Source of the DNA: Paenibacillus lutrae
GTDB lineage: Bacteria; Bacillota; Bacilli; Paenibacillales; NBRC-103111
NCBI RefSeq assembly: GCF_009757775.1
Contig: NZ_RHLK01000002.1
Span: 766,333-830,332, forward strand
Reading direction: 5' to 3'
Length of the DNA stretch: 64,000 nt
The translations under genes were made by a program, and so were the position numbers. This document shows, in pieces, positions 25,438-34,354 of this stretch. Within the stretch, counting starts at the first letter, position 1. Every line of letters begins with the position of its first letter. A model generated the notes under the pieces. The model made no database searches and was not told the DNA's origin. It saw nothing but the letters and a program-made list of their open reading frames with translations.

Positions 25438-25636
25438 GTCCGTGGCTCCTTTCAGGCCTTACGATGACCGGTTCTTGTGGTACATTCTTTCAAGTATACC
25501 ATAAGGCATCTTCGTATGAAGGAAGGCATTTTTGCAAGAGATTCTGGAAATTTTTGACGGATGCATGCTAAGATAGGCGACAAGTTGATCCATTTTTTGC
25601 ATCGGATGAACATTTTATAAGGAGGAGTTCTGAATA

Positions 25637-26515
25637 GTGGAGGAGTTGTACAAGGATTATCATCTTCTGCTCGTTTCTATTGCTTACCGGATGCTGGGTT
25701 CACTCGCGGATGCCGAAGATATCGTGCAGGATGTATTTGCAGATGTGGAGCCCCGCATGCTGGCACATATAGTGAACAGGAAAGCCTACTTGTGCAGGTC
25801 GGTGACGAACCGATGCATCAATTATCTTAAATCTGCGCGAAAAAGAAGGGAAGTCTACGTCGGCACCTGGCTGCCGGAACCTCTTGTGACGCTTGCTGAG
25901 GGAGACCCGATGGACACCATAGTGAAGCAGGAAAGCATCTCTTACGCTTTGCTCGTTACGCTCGAACAGCTGAATCCGGTAGAGCGGGCCGTCTTTATTC
26001 TGAGGGAGACTCTTCATTATACCTACAAAGAGATTGCAGAGGTGCTGGAGCGGACAGAAGGCAGCTGCCGCAAGGTCTACAGCCGTGCCAAAGCCAAGCT
26101 GCCCGCGCCGGGGGAACTGCCCTTGGCGGCACTTCCGGCAAGAACGGAGCAGGAGGAGAAGTTCGTGAAGCTGTTTCTGCATGCGGTGTCATCGGGGCAT
26201 TTCGAAGAATGTTTGTCCATGCTGACCAGGGAAGCTGTCCTGTATACGGATGGCGGGGGCAAGGTACGCTGCGCCCTGCGTCCCATTCTCGGGACGCAGC
26301 GCATTCAAGCTCTGTGGTCGGGGATCGCTCCAAGAGGTTATTTTGAAGGACGTATGCTTCCCGTGTATGTGAATGGCCGGAGAGGATTCGTACTGCTGAG
26401 AGCAGGCAGGCCAGTCATGGCCGTCAGTATGCAGTGGGACCCCGAGCAGGATCGCATCCGTAAGCTTTTTATCGTATCCAATCCGGATAAACTTCAGCGT
26501 ATTCCGCTGTTATAA
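25637..26515 (+). CDS. sigJ: ECF41-group RNA polymerase sigma factor (SigJ-like)
   Basis: The product is 292 aa from GTG 25637, behind AAGGAGGAG. The sigma2 region is at 1-70 (YRMLGSLADAEDIVQDVF). Sigma4 is at about 105-155 (LNPVERAVFILRETLHYTYKEIAEVLERTEGSCRKVYSRAKAKL). A SnoaL-like C-terminal extension runs from about 170 to 292. Two ECF41 hallmarks are present: WLPEP in the sigma2-sigma4 linker and NPDKL at the C-terminus. In this group the extension replaces an anti-sigma factor and tunes activity. The next gene is the usual ECF41 target type. Confidence 0.93.
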   Translation: MEELYKDYHLLLVSIAYRMLGSLADAEDIVQDVFADVEPRMLAHIVNRKAYLCRSVTNRCINYLKSARKRREVYVGTWLPEPLVTLAEGDPMDTIVKQESISYALLVTLEQLNPVERAVFILRETLHYTYKEIAEVLERTEGSCRKVYSRAKAKLPAPGELPLAALPARTEQEEKFVKLFLHAVSSGHFEECLSMLTREAVLYTDGGGKVRCALRPILGTQRIQALWSGIAPRGYFEGRMLPVYVNGRRGFVLLRAGRPVMAVSMQWDPEQDRIRKLFIVSNPDKLQRIPLL

Positions 26516-26573
26516 GCTCCTTGCTGCTCCGGTGTCCAGGCTTCAAAGTTGTTTTTGTTTGCCCGTTACCCGG

Positions 26574-26604
26574 TGTCACAAATTCCTTCGCTGCCTTGTT
26601 CTAT
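26574..26604 (+). promoter_or_regulatory. ECF41-type promoter in front of the carboxymuconolactone-decarboxylase-like gene
   Basis: TGTCACA at 26574-26580 is identical to the ECF41 -35 element I know from the literature. The -10, reported as CGTC about 16 nt on, is not clear here (TGTTCTATC lies at that place). The match is therefore half. Confidence 0.5.
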
Positions 26605-26637
26605 CCTTGAGATTATCTATTTGAAGGAGGAAGAACG

Positions 26638-27081
26638 ATGGAAGAGAGAATGAATATGGTAACGGCGGTGCCAGCCGGATACGCGGCAATGGCCGAACTG
26701 GAGAAGTATGTGAAATCAACCAGTCTGAATCCCGAATTAAAGGAATTGATCAAAATTCGCGCTTCCCAAATAAACGGCTGCGCCTTCTGCCTGGATATGC
26801 ACACCAAGGCTGCCCGCAAGCTGGGGGAGACGGAGCAAAGATTGTATACGCTGAGCGCATGGCGCGAGACGCCCTTCTTTACGCCGGAGGAACGTGCGGC
26901 TCTCGCCTTCACTGAAGCCGTTACGCTGGTAACGGAAGGACACGTGCCGGATGATGTGTATCAGCAGGTGCGCGTTTATTACGATGAAGTCCAGACTTTT
27001 GAAATCCTTATGTCAATCGTGGTCATCAACGCTTGGAATCGTCTTGTGATTTCCACGAGAAGAATGCCCGCAGCAGACTGA
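26638..27081 (+). CDS. carboxymuconolactone decarboxylase / AhpD-family protein
   Basis: The product is 147 aa from ATG 26638, behind GGAGG. C48-x-x-C51 with H55 in INGCAFCLDMHTKAARKLG is the AhpD-type redox and peroxidase core. LNPELKELIKIRAS is the helical lead-in seen throughout the family. It is probably a small trimeric or hexameric peroxidase or reductase with thiol chemistry. ECF41 sigma factors commonly sit beside such a gene and direct its transcription, and a TGTCACA element upstream supports this. Confidence 0.9.
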   Translation: MEERMNMVTAVPAGYAAMAELEKYVKSTSLNPELKELIKIRASQINGCAFCLDMHTKAARKLGETEQRLYTLSAWRETPFFTPEERAALAFTEAVTLVTEGHVPDDVYQQVRVYYDEVQTFEILMSIVVINAWNRLVISTRRMPAAD

Positions 27082-27183
27082 ATCCATCCCTAATAGAAAG
27101 CTAGTCCCTGCCATGGAAGTGCTCCTTTGCTGCCATCTCATGTAAGGCTTGTTTTTCCTTTGTTCCTGTACAAATTTACAGGC

Positions 27184-27210
27184 AAGTATTGCGCCGGGGC
27201 CGCATAGGAT
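27184..27210 (+). promoter_or_regulatory. weak sigmaE-like promoter candidate for prkA
   Basis: AAGTATT (27184-27190) and CATAGGAT (27203-27210) are 12 nt apart and resemble KMATATT/CATACANT imperfectly. B. subtilis prkA is under sigmaE, which makes the match worth recording but not proven. Nothing else is visible at 27082-27279. Confidence 0.3.
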
Positions 27211-27279
27211 TGTAGTACCCTAAATCACCATCACGAGCTATCCGCTCTTTCGAGGCAATGGCAGTGAGAGGAGGTACCC

Positions 27280-29175
27280 ATGGATATTTTCAAACGCATC
27301 ACGGAGCATCGGACTGAGAAGGAACAACTGGCATGGACGGGTTCGTTCCGGGAGTATCTGGAGCTGGTCCGTCAAAATCCGAGCCTGGCGATGACAGCCC
27401 ACGCACGTGTATACGAGATGATTGCTTCTCACGGCATCGAAAAGAATGATGGGCCTACCCGCTACAACTTTTTTGACCAGGAAATTTTTGGGCTCGACCG
27501 TGCGGTAGAAAAGCTGGTGGAAGAATATTTTCATTCGGCTGCCAGAAGACTGGACGTCCGAAAACGTATTTTGCTGCTGATGGGGCCGGTAAGCGGAGGG
27601 AAGTCAACGATTGTAACGCTGCTCAAAAAAGGGCTGGAGCAGTTTTCGCGGACGGATGCAGGGGCCGTCTATGCGATTAAAGGGTGCCCGATGCATGAGG
27701 ATCCGTTCCATCTCATTCCCTCTGAGCTGAGGCCGGAAATTGAAGGGGAACTGGGCATCCGCATCGAGGGGAATTTGTGTCCTTCCTGCCAGCTCAGGCT
27801 CAGGACCCAGTACGAAGGACGCATTGAAGAGGTCGAAGTGGAACGCGTCCTGATTTCAGAGGATGACCGCATCGGGATCGGTACGTTCAGTCCGTCCGAT
27901 CCTAAATCGCAGGATATTGCGGATTTAACAGGCAGTATTGATTTTTCCACGATTACGGAATATGGCTCCGAGTCGGACCCGCGCGCCTACCGTTTCGACG
28001 GCGAATTGAATAAAGCCAACCGCGGACTGATGGAATTCCAGGAGATGCTGAAGTGTGACGAGAAGTTTCTGTGGAATTTGCTGTCCCTGACGCAGGAAGG
28101 CAACTTCAAGGCCGGGCGGTTTGCTCTTATATCGGCGGATGAGTTAATCGTCGCCCATACGAACGAATCGGAGTATAAATCTTTTATCGCGAACAAGAAG
28201 AACGAAGCTCTTCAATCGCGTATGATTGTGATGCCGATTCCTTATAACCTGAAAGTGTCGGATGAAGAGAAGATCTACAAGAAATTGATCAAGCAGAGCG
28301 ACATGTCGCATGTGCATATTTCCCCGCATTCCTTAAAAGCAGCGGCGATTTTCTCCATTCTGACCCGATTGAAGGAAACGAAGAAGCAGGGCATGGATCT
28401 GGTGAAGAAAATGCGCATGTACGACGGGGAAGCGATAGAAGGCTACAAGGATGCCGATTTGAAGGAGATGCAGAACGAGTATCTCGAAGAGGGGATGAGC
28501 GGGATCGATCCCCGGTATATCATCAACCGCATTTCGAGTGCTCTGATCCGCCATGATCTTCAGTGCATTAATGCGCTGGATGTGCTGCGGGCCCTTAAAG
28601 ACGGGCTGGATCAGCATCCGTCCATTACCAAAGATGAGCGGGAACGCTACCTCAATTTCATTTCGGTGGCTCGTAAAGAGTACGATGATCTTGCTAAGAA
28701 AGAAGTGCAGAAAGCGTTCGTGTACTCGTTCGAGGAATCGGCCAAAACGTTGTTTGATAATTACCTGGACAATATAGAAGCTTATTCGAATTGGGGTAAA
28801 ATCAAAGATCCGTTGACTGGGGAAGAGATGGACCCCGATGAGCGGCTTATGCGTTCCATTGAGGAACAGATCGGGATTTCGGAGAATGCGAAAAAAGCGT
28901 TTCGCGAAGAAATTCTGATCCGTATTTCGTCTTATTCCCGCAAAGGGCGCCGGTTCGATTACAGCACGCATGAACGGCTGCGCGAAGCGATTGAGAAGAA
29001 GCTGTTCACGGACTTGAAAGATATCGTCAAAATCACGACCTCCACGAAGACACCGGATGAGCGGCAGCTTAAGAAGATCAATGAGGTGACGAGACAACTC
29101 ATTGATGCCCACGGATACTGCCCGGTCTGTGCGAATGAATTGCTGCGCTATGTCGGCAGTCTCCTGAACCGTTAG
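27280..29175 (+). CDS. prkA: PrkA-type serine protein kinase / AAA+ ATPase
   Basis: The product is 631 aa, the full PrkA length, with AGGAGG upstream of ATG. The N-terminal AAA+ module has Walker A in GPVSGGKSTIV (about 104-114). A cysteine motif (CPSCQLRLRTQYEG) and the family block GLMEFQEMLKCDEKFLWNLLSLTQEGNF follow. The C-terminus ends with GYCPVCANELLRYVGSLL. PrkA forms a partnership with YhbH and SpoVR family proteins in many bacteria, and in Bacillus it is linked to sporulation. Here yhbH and spoVR lie about 19 kb away on the other strand. Confidence 0.96.
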   Translation: MDIFKRITEHRTEKEQLAWTGSFREYLELVRQNPSLAMTAHARVYEMIASHGIEKNDGPTRYNFFDQEIFGLDRAVEKLVEEYFHSAARRLDVRKRILLLMGPVSGGKSTIVTLLKKGLEQFSRTDAGAVYAIKGCPMHEDPFHLIPSELRPEIEGELGIRIEGNLCPSCQLRLRTQYEGRIEEVEVERVLISEDDRIGIGTFSPSDPKSQDIADLTGSIDFSTITEYGSESDPRAYRFDGELNKANRGLMEFQEMLKCDEKFLWNLLSLTQEGNFKAGRFALISADELIVAHTNESEYKSFIANKKNEALQSRMIVMPIPYNLKVSDEEKIYKKLIKQSDMSHVHISPHSLKAAAIFSILTRLKETKKQGMDLVKKMRMYDGEAIEGYKDADLKEMQNEYLEEGMSGIDPRYIINRISSALIRHDLQCINALDVLRALKDGLDQHPSITKDERERYLNFISVARKEYDDLAKKEVQKAFVYSFEESAKTLFDNYLDNIEAYSNWGKIKDPLTGEEMDPDERLMRSIEEQIGISENAKKAFREEILIRISSYSRKGRRFDYSTHERLREAIEKKLFTDLKDIVKITTSTKTPDERQLKKINEVTRQLIDAHGYCPVCANELLRYVGSLLNR

Positions 29176-29195
29176 GACCGCGACTTTCTACAACT

Positions 29196-29236
29196 GCCCG
29201 TCCGTCTGTTAGTCAAGACGGACAGGGCTTTTTTTC
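29196..29236 (+). terminator. prkA terminator
   Basis: The stem GTCCGTCT/AGACGGAC, extended by CC/GG pairs and with a 9-nt loop, is followed by seven T residues. Confidence 0.85.
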
Positions 29237-29380
29237 ATTTGCCAAACAAGGGATCGCATCTTGCAGAGGGGGTGTGATAAAATAGGGCAATATGGAATTT
29301 TTTTTTAATATTATTAGGCGAAATTGAATAAAAAGTTCCGGTCATTCATTCCCGATTGGTCCAGGAGGATTTACACCATC

Positions 29381-30769
29381 ATGTCCAAACAAGATCCGAA
29401 GATGAATTTGACAGAAGGACCGATAGCGCGCAAACTGCTACTCTTCTCCCTTCCTGTTCTGTATGGGAATGTCCTTCAGTCCCTCAATGGAACGGTTAAC
29501 AGCATATGGGTAGGTAAATTTCTCGGTGAGAGCGCTTTCGCCGCTACCTCTAATGCGAATAATGTGATGTTTCTGATGTTAAGCTCGATCTTCGGAATCG
29601 GGATGGCGTCCACGATTATGATCGGACAGAGCATTGGCTCGGGCGATATAAGGCAAGCCAAGAGAGTAGTCGGGACAAGCACCTTGTTCTTTTTTACGCT
29701 GTCCATGTTCGTTGCTGCGGCCGGCTTTTTCTTGTCTCCTCAAATCCTGGGCTGGATGAATACGCCGCCGGATGCGATAGAGATGGCCAATGCGTATCTC
29801 CGAATTATTTTTATGAGCATGCCGTTCATGTTCTGCTTCAGCCTGATTATGACGATTCTCCGCGGTGCGGGGGATTCCAAGACGCCTTTTAAATTTCTGG
29901 TCATGGCCATTATCCTCGATATCGTGCTGAATCCGCTGCTGATCTTCGGCTGGGGGCCGATCCCGGCATTTCATATTTCGGGTTCGGCGCTTGCGACAGC
30001 GATCTCTCAATTGGTCGCGCTTGCCGCCATTCTCCTCTCGCTGTACCGCAAAAAACATTTTCTGCGGATTACGCGTGATGACCGCCGGCTCCTTCGCTAC
30101 GATCGGGAAATTATAGGTTCCCTGGTGAAGAAAGGGGTTCCCATGGGCCTGCAGATGATCGTCGTTTCGACGAGCGCGCTTGCGATGATTAATCTCGTCA
30201 ATCGTTTCGGTTCGGAGGCGACGGCTGCTTTCGGCGCGGCTATGCAGCTGTCCTCTTATATTCAGATGCCGGCGATGGCCATCGGGGGCGCCGTATCCTC
30301 CTTTGCGGCTCAGAATGTCGGCGCAGGCAAATGGGATCGGGTCCACCGGGTTACGTGGCTTGGGGTTGTCTTTAACTTTGTAATGACGGGCGTGCTTGTC
30401 GTTCTCATTTATCTGTTTAACCGCCAGGCGCTGGGTCTGTTTCTTCCGGAAGGCCGGGCGATTGAAATCGGCATGACGATCAATACGATCACTTTATGGA
30501 GTTTTGTTATTTTCGGCATCACTTTCGTTGTGTCGGGTGTAGTCCGTTCGACCGGGGCTGTCATGGTCCCGCTGCTGATTACGTTCCTCGCCCTATGGTG
30601 TATGCGTATTCCGCTGTCCTATTACTTGGCCGATTCTTACGGGTTAGATGCGGTCTGGTGGAGCTTCCCGATCGGGTTTACGGCGGGTTCGCTCCTCTCC
30701 GTTGCTTATTATTTCTGGGGAAATTGGAAAAAGGCGAGTATGCTTACGTACGGTGCCCCGAAGTCTTAA
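29381..30769 (+). CDS. MATE family efflux transporter
   Basis: The product is 462 aa from ATG 29381, behind AGGAGG. A longer in-frame start at 29324 has no ribosome site. Twelve membrane segments fall in two homologous halves. GPIARKLLLFSLPVLYGNVLQSL and later GVPMGLQMIVVSTSALAMINLVNRFG are the paired MATE repeats. PKMNLTEG at the start is the usual cytoplasmic lead-in of the NorM/DinF-like clade. It is likely a Na+ or H+ coupled multidrug exporter. There is no local regulator. Confidence 0.93.
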   Translation: MSKQDPKMNLTEGPIARKLLLFSLPVLYGNVLQSLNGTVNSIWVGKFLGESAFAATSNANNVMFLMLSSIFGIGMASTIMIGQSIGSGDIRQAKRVVGTSTLFFFTLSMFVAAAGFFLSPQILGWMNTPPDAIEMANAYLRIIFMSMPFMFCFSLIMTILRGAGDSKTPFKFLVMAIILDIVLNPLLIFGWGPIPAFHISGSALATAISQLVALAAILLSLYRKKHFLRITRDDRRLLRYDREIIGSLVKKGVPMGLQMIVVSTSALAMINLVNRFGSEATAAFGAAMQLSSYIQMPAMAIGGAVSSFAAQNVGAGKWDRVHRVTWLGVVFNFVMTGVLVVLIYLFNRQALGLFLPEGRAIEIGMTINTITLWSFVIFGITFVVSGVVRSTGAVMVPLLITFLALWCMRIPLSYYLADSYGLDAVWWSFPIGFTAGSLLSVAYYFWGNWKKASMLTYGAPKS

Positions 30770-30796
30770 GCGGCTTTATTCGCGCATGCTGATCTT

Positions 30797-30823
30797 AAAA
30801 GGCGCCCAATCATGGGCGTCTTT
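30797..30823 (+). terminator. MATE gene terminator
   Basis: The hairpin AAAGGCGCCCA/TGGGCGTCTTT has a short loop and lies 28 nt after the stop. Confidence 0.75.
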
Positions 30824-30826
30824 ATG

Positions 30827-30854
30827 CACCTTCTGGGCATTCGTACATACGATG
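30827..30854 (+). promoter_or_regulatory. possible sigmaK-like promoter of the Gly/Tyr/His-rich protein
   Basis: CACC (30827-30830) and CATACGATG (30846-30854) are 15 nt apart and approximate the sigmaK pattern (mACm, then CATAnnnTA). The last base is off and the spacer is 1-2 nt short. Confidence 0.28.
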
Positions 30855-30906
30855 TGGTAGATGCAAGGAGCTACACCATAATCTACCGAATGCGAGGGAA
30901 TAAGCC

Positions 30907-31275
30907 ATGACTTTCGAGGGACAGAATCAGGAAGCTTTTTTGAATCAGGAGAACTTTTTTGAGCAGCAGCAAAATGAATGGAATCAAGGAACTGCCTTGA
31001 TCAGCAGTGAAGAAGAGGAAGCAAGGAAAAATCAGTTTGGCGGGCCTGGAGGCAATCCGGGTGGTTATCACGGGGGCAATCCCGGCGGTTTCCACGGAGG
31101 TTATCCGGGAGGCGGAGGCTATCATCATGGAGGAGGCTACCATCACGGCGGCTATCCGAATTATCCTTTCTACCCTTACTATCCGCAGCAGCCGTATTAT
31201 CCTTATTATCCTCCTTATTACAACTATCCCTACCAGTACCCGTACCCGTACCCGTACTATCCGTACAAAAGATAA
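30907..31275 (+). CDS. Gly/His/Tyr/Pro-rich low-complexity protein, coat-like
   Basis: The product is 122 aa, with GCGAGGGA before ATG. Residues 1-42 are Gln/Asn/Glu-rich and soluble. Residues 43-82 are repeats of GGNPGGYHGG/GGYHHGG type. Residues 83-120 are a run of YYP/PYYPY units ending YPYKR. It has no signal peptide. Tyr-, Gly- and His-rich composition is seen in cross-linked spore coat proteins of Bacillales, so a coat role is inferred from composition and the mother-cell-like promoter. It is not a recognised family, and a metal-binding His/Gly polymer is the alternative. Confidence 0.7.
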   Translation: MTFEGQNQEAFLNQENFFEQQQNEWNQGTALISSEEEEARKNQFGGPGGNPGGYHGGNPGGFHGGYPGGGGYHHGGGYHHGGYPNYPFYPYYPQQPYYPYYPPYYNYPYQYPYPYPYYPYKR

Positions 31276-31292
31276 CGATCCATTAGGAACAG

Positions 31293-31315
31293 GTCCGGCC
31301 TTTGGCCGGACTTTT
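31293..31315 (+). terminator. terminator of the Gly/Tyr-rich gene
   Basis: The perfect stem GTCCGGCC/GGCCGGAC has a TTT loop and is followed by TTTTCCTTT. Confidence 0.85.
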
Positions 31316-31396
31316 CCTTTGGATGCGTGCGGTAACTTTGGGCGCGTGCGGTAAGGGAAGGGGAGCCAGGTGAAGCGGGGTTCGATGCCGGATGAT

Positions 31397-31424
31397 TTTG
31401 TTCAGCGGGAAAATAAGCTATAAT
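31397..31424 (+). promoter_or_regulatory. sigmaA-type promoter of the 31.5 kb membrane gene
   Basis: A perfect -10 TATAAT lies at 31419-31424, with TTTGTT (or TTGTTC) 15-16 nt upstream. It places the transcript start near 31431, which helps choose the downstream start codon. Confidence 0.5.
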
Positions 31425-31497
31425 AGAAAAGCCGATGGACAACCCGGAATCGCAAGATCCGGGTCAACAAATAGACGATAAGACAAGGATGGTTCCG

Positions 31498-31764
31498 GTG
31501 CTTAGAAATATTTCAGATACACTTTTTTTGATTTCTTTGGCTGTTCTTATGGTCTCCGCCATTTTGAACGGAATTAATTTTCAATCTTTCCTGCTCAAAA
31601 GAAAAGACGATGACCCGCGCAAACTTGAAGTTCCTGTAAAAAGCACCCAGCTTGAGAAACAGAACAAGGGCTTAACGGCTTTTTTTCGTTCCAAACTGAC
31701 TTGGATTGGTCTGGCGTGTGTGTTTATCTCGGTTGCACTCTCGTATATCGAACGTTATGTATAG
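31498..31764 (+). CDS. small two-pass membrane protein
   Basis: The frame opens at ATG 31435, but that lies only 11 nt after a TATAAT box and has no ribosome site. GTG 31498 has AAGGA 8 nt upstream, giving 88 aa. Helix 1 is about residues 8-28 (TLFLISLAVLMVSAILNGI). A basic linker follows (LLKRKDDDPRKLEVPVKS). Helix 2 is near the C-terminus (LTWIGLACVFISVALSYIE). I do not recognise a family. Monocistronic, with its own terminator. Confidence 0.65.
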   Translation: MLRNISDTLFLISLAVLMVSAILNGINFQSFLLKRKDDDPRKLEVPVKSTQLEKQNKGLTAFFRSKLTWIGLACVFISVALSYIERYV

Positions 31765-31773
31765 AACTTGAAA

Positions 31774-31806
31774 GACGGCCGCAGTCTTGGAAGACAGGCC
31801 GTTTTT
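31774..31806 (+). terminator. terminator after the two-pass membrane gene
   Basis: The stem ACGGCC/GGCCGT, with an inner CTT/AAG pairing, is followed by TTTTT. Confidence 0.75.
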
Positions 31807-31924
31807 AACTGTTTAGTTATAGGTATATCCTATAATATAAGAGAAAATTAAGTATTGGATTTTATAAAGGTTTGCGTACATACTTGGTCTATATCGATAT
31901 TCTGTTAAACCGGAGGCGGTATAG

Positions 31925-32701
31925 ATGTTGAAACGTACGGAAGGTGTAGACTGGGATGCGGGGCACTATGACAAACAGATGGATTTTGTGGCCAAACACG
32001 GAAGATCCGTGCTGGAGCTGCTGGGTCCGGTTCAAGGAGAGTCGGTGCTGGATCTGGGCTGCGGGACAGGCAGCTTGAGTGTGGAGTTAGCGGAGCTGGG
32101 AGCGGATGTGACCGGAGTTGATCTGTCGGAGACGATGATCGAACAGGCTCGGCTGAAGTATCCCGGACTCCGGTTTGAGGTGGGAGATATGCGCAGCTAC
32201 CGCTCTCACCGTCCATTCGATGCCGTATTCTCGAACGCGGCGCTGCACTGGGTTCCACAGGCGGACGAGGCTGCCCGCACGGTAGCAGAGGCACTGAAGC
32301 CAGGCGGCCGCCTGGTGGCCGAGTTCGGCGGCTTCGGCAATGTGGCCCGGATTGAGCGGGCACTGGCCGAAGCGCTTGCCGGAGCGGGGATTGATCCGGC
32401 AGGGCGCAACCCCTGGTATTTCCCGACGATCGGGGAATACTCGGCGCTTCTGGAGCGCGCGGGACTGGATGTTCGCTACGCGGAAAGATTCGACCGCCCG
32501 ACGCCGCTTCCGGAAGGGGAGCTTGGGCTGCGCCACTGGCTTCATGCGTTCGCCGGAAGCTATTACGCGGGCCTCGGCGGCGAGGTGCAGGAGCGCGTGA
32601 CGGCTGCCGTGGAGGAGCGTCTGCGGCCGGAGCTGTACGCGGACGGCACCTGGAGCGCCGACTACAGCCGCATCCGCGTTCTGGCGGTGAAGCCGCGGTA
32701 A
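31925..32701 (+). CDS. class I SAM-dependent methyltransferase (Tam/UbiE-like)
   Basis: The product is 258 aa from ATG 31925, with GGAGGCGG upstream. Motif I is VLDLGCGTGSLSVELAELG (about 46-64), motif post-I is VTGVDLSETMIEQA, motif II is DAVFSNAALHWVP, and PGGRLVAEFGG closes the Rossmann fold. The SNAALHWV segment and C-terminal region resemble trans-aconitate methyltransferases and related small-molecule methylases. The substrate is not determinable. Followed by a hairpin at 32731-32760. Confidence 0.85.
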   Translation: MLKRTEGVDWDAGHYDKQMDFVAKHGRSVLELLGPVQGESVLDLGCGTGSLSVELAELGADVTGVDLSETMIEQARLKYPGLRFEVGDMRSYRSHRPFDAVFSNAALHWVPQADEAARTVAEALKPGGRLVAEFGGFGNVARIERALAEALAGAGIDPAGRNPWYFPTIGEYSALLERAGLDVRYAERFDRPTPLPEGELGLRHWLHAFAGSYYAGLGGEVQERVTAAVEERLRPELYADGTWSADYSRIRVLAVKPR

Positions 32702-32730
32702 GCAGGAGGGTGAATCTCCTGCCAGAGGAA

Positions 32731-32760
32731 TAAGGGCGCGGGCTGCTGCGGCGCCCTTAT
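32731..32760 (+). terminator. methyltransferase terminator
   Basis: The stem TAAGGGCGC/GCGCCCTTA is followed by TT. The remaining gap to 33063 shows no gene, promoter or repeat that I can support. Confidence 0.65.
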
Positions 32761-33063
32761 TGTACGGGGCTGCGCCACGGACGGCAAAGATGGCTCTGGC
32801 AGCTCTGGCAGTTGCTGCCGCTCAGCGGCTGGCCCGGGCTGCTCAGGATGCAACCATGGCTCGTGTGGATGCTAATCGCAGGCTTTGCGTATTAAAGCGA
32901 CCTGGCCCGGCCCAAACGATGCCTGATTGGCGGGTAGCTGCTCCAGCAGGATGTAAACCGAAGCATGCAGACGCTAATGACACTCTCAGCGTTCAGCCAG
33001 GGGCCCGGGACGCAGCAACGGCTGGCTGCCTGGAGAGCCGGTTACCGCAGGACGGTGCGGCTG

Positions 33064-34128
33064 TTATCCCGATGCACGGGCGATAAACTCAGGCGCGAGC
33101 ACCACTTTCTCATTCGCCCGTCCGGGGTGCTGCTTCCGGTAGAGGAGTGTCTCTACCGCGCGGATACCCAGCAGCTCCTTGCTCAGCTCAACGGTGCTGA
33201 GCGGAGGGGATGCGGCGGCAGCGGCTTCAATGTTATCGAAGCCGATTACCCGGCACTGCTCCGGAATGCTGCATCCGCGCCGCTTGAGCAGTGTGAGCAG
33301 CTCCAGTGCTATGTAATCGTCCGCGCAAATAAAACCATCGGGCAGTTCTCCGTTCTTGAGCAGGTTGACCCGGACCGCTAAATCTTGCGCCCAGGTGGGA
33401 CTCGTCATATAGGGAACCGTCCATCTGGACAACGCGACCGGACGGCCTTGTTCTGCAGCGGCTTCCGCGGCCAGACGACAACCCAGCGCACGTTCCCGGA
33501 AGCTCAGGGAATAGGAATCGCTGCCGATAAAAACCAGGGAGTCGCAGCCTTCGCGCAGGAGCTGCTTGCAGGCTGCAATGGCTCCATCCATGTTGCTGTT
33601 AACGACACAGTCTACATTAACAAGCGGTTCCTCATGGTCGACCAGTACGAGGGGAAGAGTTGTCTGCTGCAAAGAAATAACCGCACGAGTCGAGAAGGTA
33701 CCGAGCAGAATATGTCCTGTGCATAGAGCAGGATCCAGGTAATCGGGTATATTCAGCTCATTTTCCTGATGGGTAGGAACCGGAACGATCCAATAAGAGA
33801 TTTTTTTCTCGCGGCATGTTTGAGTAAGTCCTCCCAGCACCTTAGACCAGAAAAAAGGGTCCAGCTGTTTGATGGTGTGGATCCAGACCAGAATATAGGT
33901 TTCGCCCGGCAACCCGTAATTAGCGAAAGAATGGATACGTGTCCTAAGCTCAGCTGCAGCTGAGCTTTTGGTGATTTTTTTACGGTACCCCATGGATTTT
34001 GCCGTTTCAATGATTTTGTGCCTTGTTTCTTCGCTGACCCCGTACTTGCCGGAAAGCGCTTGCGAAACTGTGTATTTAGAAATGCCAAGCCGATCGGCAA
34101 TATTCTGCATGGAGACATGTTTACTCAT
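33064..34128 (-). CDS. LacI-family transcriptional regulator
   Basis: The product is 354 aa from ATG 34128, with AAGGCGGTG upstream. The N-terminal helix-turn-helix is VSMQNIADRLGISKYTVSQALSGKYGVSEETRHKI, with the hinge helix further on. The periplasmic-binding-protein-like core (about 60-350) has GHILLGT, VLVDHEEPLVNVDCVVNSN, PDGFICADDYIALELL, VIGFDNIE and PPLSTVELSKELLGIRAVETLL, all standard LacI/GalR blocks. It probably binds a sugar or nucleoside effector. No transport or catabolic gene adjoins it, so the target operon is elsewhere. Confidence 0.93.
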   Translation of the reverse strand: MSKHVSMQNIADRLGISKYTVSQALSGKYGVSEETRHKIIETAKSMGYRKKITKSSAAAELRTRIHSFANYGLPGETYILVWIHTIKQLDPFFWSKVLGGLTQTCREKKISYWIVPVPTHQENELNIPDYLDPALCTGHILLGTFSTRAVISLQQTTLPLVLVDHEEPLVNVDCVVNSNMDGAIAACKQLLREGCDSLVFIGSDSYSLSFRERALGCRLAAEAAAEQGRPVALSRWTVPYMTSPTWAQDLAVRVNLLKNGELPDGFICADDYIALELLTLLKRRGCSIPEQCRVIGFDNIEAAAAASPPLSTVELSKELLGIRAVETLLYRKQHPGRANEKVVLAPEFIARASG

Positions 34129-34354
34129 CGTGCACCGCCTTTTCGGTTCGTATCCGCAGGACTTTTTATCATTTTTCCCTCATTCAGCCATTCTGTCAAT
34201 ACTTTCTTTTTGCATCCCTTCCTGTCATTTCCTTTCTTCTTATATAGACCTTTTGCTTCATCGGAATTATGCTAAACTAACAAAGACATACATAATCTTG
34301 ATTAAATGGGATCAGGAAAAAGCAGTGTGAACTGCAGATGAACGGAGGGGCAGG

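Noticed and set aside
28333..29112. A 259-aa minus-strand frame inside prkA
   Set aside because: It is a shadow of the PrkA reading frame, with no start site.
32760..33086. 108-aa frame between the methyltransferase and the LacI gene
   Set aside because: It has no ribosome site, overlaps the end of the LacI gene on the other strand, and has no family similarity.
34040..34060. cre-like AAAGCGCTTGCG inside the LacI-family gene
   Set aside because: It lies in coding sequence near the HTH and does not fit the full cre consensus.
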